Source: Diplolepis rosae
Lineage: Eukaryota; Arthropoda; Insecta; Hymenoptera; Diplolepididae
Reading direction: 5' to 3'
Assembly (NCBI GenBank): GCA_030998225.1
Contig: JAPYXD010000680.1
Location: 12,958,001 to 13,022,000 of the forward strand
Length of the DNA: 64,000 nucleotides
Below are positions 56,924 to 64,000 of this stretch, piece after piece. The notes under the pieces were generated by a model. It was not told where the DNA came from, did no database searches, and saw only the letters and a program-made list of their open reading frames with translations. The stretch's first letter is position 1. Every line of letters begins with the position of its first letter. Both the position numbers and the translations under genes were made by a program.

Positions 56924-57591
56924 AGGTAGTTGTTGCGCCAAAAATCAGTCTCTGGAAAAAGAAGTTTTTCTATGATTTCAAGACTGGTAATTATATCATC
57001 AGCCGTGTCATATGTAAGGAAAGACACTCTTTTTAATAAAAAAAATTTAAAAATTATGAAAAATAATATTTTAATAATGTTTTTTGTAATAGGATATTTC
57101 CTTATTATCAATCCATAACAAATTTTCAAAAATGGTGCGATTCTGATAAATCATGAATCATTTTTTTAGGAAAAGGATTCTCTACAACTTTACCGTTTAC
57201 GATTTTTGAAAGTAAATTCTTTAATGGTTGAAATCATTAAAAAACAATTTTCCAAAAAAAAATTTTTATAAACAAATTGCTGAATTTGATAATAATTGAT
57301 TCATTTTCAAAAATCGGAAATGGTAAAGTTGTAGAGAATCCTTTTCCTGAAAAAATGATTCATGATTTTCAGAATCGCACCATTTTTGAAAATTTGGTAT
57401 GGATCGATAATAAGGAAATATCCTATTACAAAAAACATTATTAAAATATTATTTTTCGTAATTTAAAAATTTTTTTTATTAAAAAGAGTGTCTTTCCTTA
57501 CATATGACACGGCTGATGATATAATTACCAGTCTTGATATCATAGAAAAACTTCTTTTTCCAGAGACTAATTTTTGGCGCAACAACTACCT
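56924..57591. mobile_element. Complete AGGTAGTTGTTGCGCC palindromic MITE
   Basis: Ends AGGTAGTTGTTGCGCCAAAA and (reverse) the same; arms of about 310 bp pair almost fully around about 57250. TA on the left, TG on the right. Inner part (TTCTCTACAACTTTACCG) is shared with the copy ending at 30152. The frames on both strands mirror each other. Confidence 0.85.
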
Positions 57592-58393
57592 TGAAACTAA
57601 AAATAATGCATTTTCAGTTGCATTTGCATTTATTTTAATTCTTTAAAAATGTGCGAATGATGATTTTAATTACTTTATATATAAATAGGTAAACGAAACT
57701 TTCCATAAAAATATCCACACGGAAAAAATATGTTTTAGAGAGATAATAGGTTCTGCAGATAAGATACTGCTGACCAAATTTTCTTTACGTTCCGAAACTT
57801 TTTTCGAGAATCACAAAAACTTCTGTACTTTTTACTTATATTTTCAGTTACAATGCATTTTCATCGAAAATAACCCCAATAAAAGTTATAGGGGTCCTTA
57901 AGTACTATATGACGGTGATCTTGAACTTTACCTCGACCATGTCCTTGACAGTCAATTGGTGAATTTTCCAATAAGAACCTTAATCCTAACTTTGAATTTT
58001 GAGAGAACGTGAAATTTTGCATTCGAGCAGATGGTCATACCATGTATAGTATACCATCCATAGTATATCATGTATACCATCGTATAGTACTTAATGACAC
58101 CTACAACTTTTATCAGGTTTATTCTCTTTGGAAATGCATTCTAACTGAAGATATGGGGGAAGGGGTACTTTTCGATGATTTTGTATGTACAAAACTTTGT
58201 TCAGTGGTAGCTTATATCTTAGGCTGAGAAACAGTTCTGTAAACATTGTGAAACCTATTCTTTTGGTGTGAGATATTTCAAAGATATCCTTGGTATGTTT
58301 CATAAAATGTTATATTTTAGAAAAATTCTAGTATCTTCTTAATATCCTAAAATCATAGTATTTTGCAGTGTTTTACTAGCTGCGTATTTATAC
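57592..58393. other. Intronic sequence, no gene seen
   Basis: CACGGAAAAAATATG at about 57719 matches MITE ends elsewhere, without a partner. Short CATGTATAGTATACCATC-type repeats at about 58038-58090. Confidence 0.35.
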
Positions 58394-58489
58394 CTGAGTC
58401 CTCCCCAATAAGATTCCACTGTCATCTAAATCATCGCCCTCTATAGCAAATACTGATAAATATTGATCCTGGTTAACCTCTTGTTCCAA
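58394..58489 (-). CDS. Unrecognised split gene, internal exon 2
   Basis: On the - strand, CTTTTTTTTAG|TTGG and ACTCAG|GTATAA frame exactly 96 bases, 32 codons in phase 0 (LEQEVNQDQYLSVFAIEGDD then LDDSGILLGRTQ). Acidic. Lies 120 bp downstream of exon 1 on the same strand. Confidence 0.6.
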
Positions 58490-58609
58490 CTAAAAAAAAG
58501 TTCATGCTCGGTATAAAAGAAGGATTTATTAATTTCTTAATGTTTTAATATCAGATGAGACCAAACTGATTTGAGATCTAACCCTTGTGTTTTATTTGAA
58601 ACTTCTTAC

Positions 58610-58884
58610 CGTTATTTGTGCGATTTTCTGTCTGGCTGTAAGATGGCCTACAAATGCAATATCAACCTGACGATTCACTGCGTTCACCCAAGCGAAATAA
58701 TTTATTTCTTTATTCTTCATGATTATTGCAACAGTATAAGCAGTTATGACATATTTAGATCTAACCAAGGCCCCAAGAAATAACGTTACTAAAGGTTTTG
58801 CCTTCATTCTGAATTCAACAATACAGTTCTGTGCTGTTTGCGTCAAATGAGTTGCCAACAATACATTTTCTGGTATCACATCTT
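58610..58884 (-). CDS. Unrecognised split gene, exon 1 of the visible part
   Basis: On the - strand, TCTATTACACTTCAG|AAGAT precedes 91 open codons (DVIPENVLLATHLTQTAQNC, VEFRMKAKPLVTLFLGALVR, KNKEINYFAWVNAVNRQVDI, ending ARQKIAQIT) to CAAATAACG|GTAAGAAG. The exon begins two bases into a codon and ends in phase 0. There is no start codon, so at least one more exon lies to the right. I recognise no family. The phase agreement across exons 1-4 over 8.4 kb is the main support. Confidence 0.6.
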
Positions 58885-59454
58885 CTGAAGTGTAATAGAA
58901 AGATTAAAAAGTAGCATCTTAACCAACCCCGAAGATATCTCTGAGGCAAATTTTTATGTTTTTATAAAGGAAAATCTTGAGGGTCCGGAACGAAGAAATT
59001 GCTCAACGTTCGAAAACGCGTGCCCAATAGAAAATTGACCTGTGAACTTAGTAATTAATTACAAGCAAAATATTTGGATAATAACTATAGTATGTTCTGT
59101 ACGGCTGGCCCGTACTGACGCAGTGCTGCTAGCACGTGCTAGTGTGATACAGTTTGCCAGTGCTGACCCGGTGCACATTATTGGTGCAGTTTCATTTGAA
59201 TCTGCGAGTCACAGCATAGTTAACATCACTCGTGATATTTGACACCGATTTTTGGTTTTGTGTATCAATTTTTGAGAACCAATCAAATACTTTCAATCGT
59301 TTCCATACATGTCATATTATAATTTTTCCATAGGCAGAATATCTAATCTGTTTTTTTTTTCTTTTTCTAAACAATGCTAACGTAAACAAATATTTTTTTA
59401 AATATAATATTCTATCAAAATATTAAAAGTTTGCATTTTTTGAATCAGTATATA
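58885..59454. other. No gene recognised; upstream exon of the - strand gene not found
   Basis: Positions 59100-59170 are GC-richer (GCTAGCACGTGCTAG is a palindrome at about 59128). The frame at 59042-59242 has no domain. Confidence 0.3.
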
Positions 59455-59760
59455 GAGTACAGTCATTATTTAAAATTTTACAACATTTTAGTACCATGAT
59501 TCACCCTGGAGCAGAATGCAGAACAAGAAATCTAAAAATGTCTTGATTAGTTGGCAAAATACTGTGAAGATTCACTTTTAGAATCAGACTAAAAAGTTTT
59601 GAAAATTTTAATTATTTTTAGAATCATTAATATTCTTTAAAGAGATCAAAATTTGGCGTTTCTTCCAATATGTTTTTCAAATTATTGATGTTTTGCCTTC
59701 AACTTGTTATGATAAAATTTAAGTCACTTTAATAATGGCTCAAACAACAGGTGAACCTAC
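59455..59760 (+). mobile_element. Fragment of the Tc1-type MITE
   Basis: Direct match to about 54940-55255: TTGACGTTT/TTGGCGTTTCTTCCAATAT, TTTTGCCTTCAACTTG, AACAGGTGAA. The outer terminus is lost. Confidence 0.55.
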
Positions 59761-59796
59761 GAGAATTCTCGTTTCGTTTTTCTTAATTTTCTTTCC

Positions 59797-60345
59797 GTGG
59801 CATCTTTTTATTAATTTAATCGATACGTATATCAGGATTTTCAAAAAAAAAAATTTTTTTTTAGAGATATGTTAATTTAAACACTTGATAAAATTGGACA
59901 AAATGCTAAATTCTCTTGTGCTTAATAGTATATTATGTGCCTAGGCGCATAATGAGGGTTATTACGCGACGAGCGACAATGCTCGCAGGAGATCGAAGCC
60001 GAGACAAAGCCGAGGCGCGATTAGTCCTGCGAGCATTTTAAGCGAGTCTCGTAATTACCCGAATTGTGTGCATTGGCACATATCCTATTTTATGTGACTT
60101 CGGTGCGTACACGAGTTTTTATGCGTACACTCGAATTGAATCTAGTATTCATCATGATTCTCGTCCATTGCACTTCATATTTCGCGACTAGTTCCGGCTA
60201 TTTTGATTTTCTCGATCTTGTGTAGTAGTAGCGGATTGTAATAGACGCATGCGCAGTTTAAATGTACAAGGCTTTGTCAGTACGGTGCCAACGCTGTACA
60301 AAGAAGAAGAACAATAAGAAGAAGATTACGCTCCACTGTATGTTT
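59797..60345 (+). repeat. Composite repeat block shared with 28287-28422 and 11480-11885
   Basis: The first 139 bp match 28287-28422 directly. From 59935 on it matches 11480-11885 in reverse complement, starting at a GCCTAGGC-centred palindrome. GC-rich CGAGGCGCG, GCGACGAGCGACAATGCTCG and GCGCATGCGC phrases. Confidence 0.55.
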
Positions 60346-60527
60346 ATAAGCGCATGCGCAGTTCAATTTTTACATCACATTCCTCTGTATCGTAATATAT
60401 ATAATTATATATATTACGATACTGCGCATGCGCTTATAAACATACAGTGGAGCGTAATCTTCTTCTTATTGTTCTTCTTCTTTGTACAGCGTTGGTACCG
60501 TACTGACAAAGCCTTGTACATTTAAAC
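60256..60527. repeat. Near-perfect palindrome with A/T core
   Basis: GTTTAAATGTACAAGGC at 60256 and GCCTTGTACATTTAAAC ending at 60527; arms of about 105 bp with only a few differences around a spacer with a TATATATAATTATATATA core. Each arm holds one GCGCATGCGC. The 87-aa frame across it comes from the symmetry. Confidence 0.8.
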
Positions 60528-60531
60528 TTCG

Positions 60532-60874
60532 AGGCAAAGCCGAGGGGTTCTCAATTTTATACAAGGCACGAACGCCCGCTTTTGCTCGAGGTCTACATAC
60601 TATTCCTTCCGGCAGCGGAGCGAAAGCGGTTTTGAAGTAACTGATGTTCTGTTGGTTGATATATGTTATCTGTCATTTTTGCAAACTAAATTGAGCTTCG
60701 TGAGTTTATAAAATTGATTAATTGTTATATTTGGTAGTTTAAATGAACATCAACAGTAAAGCCTCACGAACCTATCGGTTGCTTGCTGACATCTGCCGGA
60801 CGTATAGTTCATGCGCAGCGTGTCATTATTTACAAAGCTATTTTTGAATTCGGCGGATTTTGTGATTGTTAAAA
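60532..60874. other. Leader side of the mariner, left terminus not found
   Basis: Expected (C)GAGATCTGTCCGG at a mariner left end is absent. TTGAATTCGGCGGATTTTGTG just before the ATG is mariner-like leader sequence. Confidence 0.35.
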
Positions 60875-62001
60875 ATGACTGAAAAGCAAGATCAATGAAT
60901 TTGCATCAAATTTTGTTTTCAACTCGAAAAAATGAATTTGGAAACTATTGAGATGGTGCAGAAGGCCTTTGGAAATGAGTGTATGAGCAAAACACAAATA
61001 AAAGAGTGGTATAGTCGTTTCAAAGGAGGCCGCACTTCTGTTGATAGTGATTCTTGTTCTGGCCAACCTTCGACGACAAAAACATTGGATAATATTGAGC
61101 GGGTGCGACTTGCCATTGCACAAGATCGTCGTATGACTGTGTGGGAACTAGAAGGAGACCTGGGAATACCAAAAACTATAATTTGGGAAATTTTAACCTC
61201 ATATTTACAAATGAGACGCGCGTGTGCGAAGTTCATTCCGAAATTGCTAAGTGCAGAGCAAAAAAAGCTTCGCTTAGAAATCACTCAGGACAACTTAGAA
61301 ATGGTCAATAACGATGATACTGTGCTTAAGAAGGTTACTACTGGTGATGAATCATGGGTTCATGGTTAGAATCCTGAAACTAAACAACAATCTTCACAGT
61401 GGAAGCGTCCAGACGACCCACGGCCGATAAAAGCACGTAAAAGTCGGAGCAATGTGAAGTTAATGTTGATTGTTTTTTTCGATTATGAAGGTGTTGTGCA
61501 CGACGAATATGCACCGACAGGTCAGACAATCAATAAAGAATATTACATTCAAATTTTGAAACGTTTGCGTGAAGCAGTGAGAAGAAAACGGCCGCACTTT
61601 TGGTCAAGTAGTAACTGGCTTCTCGATCACAATAATGCGCCAGCGCATTTATCGAATCTTCTGCAGCAGTTTCTGTGTAAACACAGTATCGCATTGCTTC
61701 GACAACCTCCGTACAGTCCCGACATAGCCCCCTGTGACGTTTGGCTGTTTCCAAAACTCAAAAAACCACTCAAAGGACAGCGATTCGTTGACAAAACGAC
61801 GTTTGAAAATAATGCGACAAGCGTACTCAAGGCCATCCCTAGAAGTGAGTTCCAGGACTGTTTCGAGAAGTGGAAACATCGCTGTAACCGTGTTATTCAA
61901 TCAAGTGGGGATTACTTTGAAGGATGCCACCCGCCCGGTGCTGAAGAATAACGCCAGCGCGGAGATATGAAGGTAGGCCCGATATTTCCGGACAGATCTC
62001 G
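60875..62001 (+). pseudogene. Near full-length mariner transposase, two stops and a lost catalytic residue
   Basis: One frame runs from the ATG at 60875 to the stop at 61951, about 358 codons, broken only by TGA at 60896 and TAG at 61367. Helix-turn-helix part: MVQKAFGNECMSKTQIKEWY, FKGGRTSVDSD. First Asp in VTTGDESWVHG (the TAG follows). The second catalytic site reads DHNNAPAH where the family has HDNAPAH, so Asp is Asn. The third Asp in YSPDIAPCDVWLF is intact, with the 34-residue spacing of mariners. The right terminus (reverse) CGAGATCTGTCCGGAAATAT ends at 62001 with TA after. The left terminus is missing. Confidence 0.88.
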
Positions 62002-62003
62002 TA

Positions 62004-62396
62004 TACCTTTGTGTGCGAAAATGTCGAGTTTTGAGCTGAATGAGCGTCATTTGCGGGGACTTTTGATTTACTTCTTCAATTTAAAGACATCTGCAGTTGA
62101 GGCTTATTGATTGCTTGTAGAAAGATAATGTGAGGCTGCCTTAAGTGAGAGAAGTTGTCGTGAGTGGTTTCAAAACTTTAAGAATGCTGAATTTGTAATC
62201 GAAGACAAAGAACGTAGCGGAAGGCCGAAAGTGTACGAAGACACGGAATTGGAAGAATTATTGGATCAAGATTCGTGCCGAATGCAAGAAGAACGATACG
62301 ATGGATAATACTTCAAATAAAACATAAGGTTCCGTTCTTTCACAATAAATGACCAATTTTTTATACAAAAACTGCGGAAACTTATTTGTACATCTG
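62004..62396 (+). pseudogene. Second mariner remnant, internally deleted
   Basis: Abuts the previous element. ATG at 62021 starts SSFELNERHLRGLLIYFFNL, then CREWFQNFKNAEFVIEDKER, SGRPKVYEDTELEELLDQDS (N-terminal DNA-binding half, with stops). It jumps after MQEE to RYDG, a C-terminal tail, and a mariner-type right end with AAAACTGCGGAAACTTATTT. All catalytic residues are gone. Confidence 0.75.
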
Positions 62397-62974
62397 ATAC
62401 GTGTATATATTTTCTGGGTTATTGATATGGCCCTGCACGGCTTAATATGATCAGGATAGGGTACACAATTTACTTCTATGTCACTTCTTAGGATTCGTAT
62501 TTTACGCGCATTTTGATAACAACAAATACAAAATTCCAAAGTCAAAATTTTCAAAATAAAAAATAAAATAAGTTTTCCCAACCTTGGACCTTTTTATTTT
62601 TCTATAAATATGCCCAAACTAACCCTGATTATATGTCTCAAAATCTCTCCAAGGAGAATCATGGGCCGAGCATTAGTTTTCGAGTAACAGAACAGAACTT
62701 GAGTGGAGGCATCCTTGTAGCGCGACACACGCTATCACTACGCGCTAGAGTGAAGCTCAGTGGGACTTCTAAATTTCAACTTGTATGGTACTTTATCGTT
62801 TAGATGCCACCTACTGTTTTGTGGCTGGATTTTACATTTTTCTTTTTGAGGTATTCGGAATAATCCACGGAAAGTCCAGTTATTCTACATAGCTATGATT
62901 TGACCTTTACCATTTGCCTGAAAACCATGATATTGTAGTGTGACCGCAATTGCTATTGCTTTATTAAATCTTTC
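62397..62974. other. No gene seen
   Basis: The 107-aa frame on the - strand (62258-62581) overlaps the mariner tail and has no domain. GTAGCGCGACACACGCTATC (about 62717) is a short imperfect inverted pair. Confidence 0.3.
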
Positions 62975-63313
62975 TTAAAGTTGTAAGCTCATCTCAGCGT
63001 GATTTTCTTTTGAATTAAACGGTACGACCGTTTCTGTGTGACTTTTGTAAATCCATGCTAATAAAGCATGAGCATTTAGAATCTGGTTTTTCGAGGAACG
63101 CTGTAAGCTAGGTTTTGCGGTTAGTCGTTTCAGATTCCCACCAGTACCATCACATGTCTCTTTGTCTTGAGGAGTAGTATGAATGTGACATACTGCAGGA
63201 ATGCCAAAATCTTTTTCCTGGTGTAAAAGGTTTGTAAATCTATACTTGTTTTGAAAATGCTGACTCCTCCATCCGCATTCATCAATGCGAGACCCTGCCC
63301 CCACGCAAAACAC
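62975..63313 (-). pseudogene. Fragment of the family seen at 37251-38958
   Basis: On the - strand: SQHFQNKYRFTNLLHQEKDF, GIPAVCHIHTTPQDKETCDG, TGGNLKRLTAKPSLQR, then ILNAHALLAWIYKSHTE and a stop. Aligns with SQHFKNKSNFANLLAHEADF and CDGIGANLNR of the first copy, but is better preserved through the CDG-x-GG-x-KR block. The upstream half (FTDGA part) is frameshifted near 63260. Confidence 0.6.
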
Positions 63314-64000
63314 TTTCTCGTGTCTTGGGTGTGTTGTGTTCAGTGTTACTGTGAATTTGTCATGTCATGTTGGTGTCTGTGTAACCCCTCCTCCTTTCTC
63401 ATCCGGGCTTGGGACCGGCAATGGTGTTGTTCTTGAAAAGGGTTTATCAGTGTTGCCAGATTAGTTTTAGGATGTCCCCCAAGACTTTCACTATTTTACC
63501 CCAAATCTCCCTGTAGTCGAACTGAAAATTCCTTATATTTCTCCCTACGTAATTTTACTCAATTTTTAAATGCTGTTCAAGCCGCGTTTACACTCGCAAA
63601 TTCTTAGGATATCAAGTCAAACTATATTTTCCATAGTAGATAAAATCCAACTCTTTAATTGTTATAGTTATCTTTTCATATTCATATGAAACAATTATTA
63701 AGAGAAAATTGCAAGAAACATATTTGATTGGGGTAATATAATCCATTTCACGTAACTGTCCAGAGGACGTAAGGAACAAAAGTAGGACATGAGGAAGAAA
63801 AAAGATGGAAAATTGAACATGCTGGTCGTAAATGGATGTCTTTACAGCCGCTCTACAGACGCTCGAAGTGTTACTTTAGTACTTTTTTCTCGAAAAAAAT
63901 TCTTTTTTAATTATAAACATTTTTGAGTCTATAAACATTTCTTAGTGCCTTTCATTTGAGTTCTCGAAACTTCAAATCGATATCTTATTTCGTGTGGCCG
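63314..64000. other. No gene seen
   Basis: The frame at 63251-63436 overlaps the previous fragment on the other strand. Beyond 63440 nothing with coding or repeat support. Confidence 0.3.

Noticed and set aside
60262..60525. 87-aa frame
   Set aside because: Produced by the palindrome, reading the same arm in both directions.
61530..61900. Several 69-83 aa frames on the - strand and a 78-aa + frame
   Set aside because: Shadows of the mariner transposase; no motifs of their own.

Overview
The window looks like a transposon-dense, AT-rich animal genome segment, most likely from an insect. The evidence is split genes with GT/AG introns, many mariner remnants, Penelope-like retroelements (PLEs) with hammerhead ribozyme motifs, an RNase H-bearing LINE and dozens of TA-flanked MITEs. 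No bacterial operons, rRNA, CRISPR or viral genes were seen. I cannot name the species.

Left third (1-30150). This part is a nested stack. A degenerate PLE on the + strand (pieces at 3340-3677, 12101-12631 and 14136-15090, with a 3' ribozyme-bearing terminal repeat near 17760-17995) was cut twice. One cut is an 8.4 kb element with CCCAGCAAACAC termini (3678-12100). The other is a 1.5 kb TA-flanked MITE (12634-14135). Both breaks rejoin in reading frame when one target duplicate is removed. The 8.4 kb element carries a second PLE on the - strand, whose reverse transcriptase/GIY-YIG frame (8571-10685) is still open. Segments at 147-1240 reappear inverted at 17760-17995, 19980-20164 and 29453-30152. 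A LINE (20165-29452, 11-bp target duplication) sits in the inverted copy and was itself split near the end of ORF2 by a 3.8 kb DNA transposon (25325-29128).

Middle (30150-49850). Here there are foldback elements, several MITE families, and a long-terminal-repeat DNA element (36134-39916) with a decayed gene of an arthropod-type family I recognise only by motif. There is also a 2.7 kb near-perfect palindrome (46089-48785) around a mariner remnant. Possible host exons lie at 30524-30758 and 45844-45926 (- strand) and 41288-41402 (+ strand).

Right third (49850-64000). Four - strand exons with matching phase-0 junctions (58884-58610, 58489-58394, 52980-52885, 50655-50503) look like the 3' end of a split gene I do not recognise. 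Its introns hold a mariner, a MITE, and a 3.1 kb element with pogo/Tigger-like termini. Inside that element is a two-exon THAP-domain gene with one frameshift. Further right are two more mariners and a second fragment of the family seen at 37251-38958.

Two cross-cutting patterns stand out. Several otherwise unrelated MITEs share the terminus TA|AGGTR, and others share TA|CACGGARAAAAA. Seven hammerhead-like motifs mark PLE terminal repeats; all of them have an extra G before stem II, and those with an intact 3' core have a stem III too short to close on one molecule.
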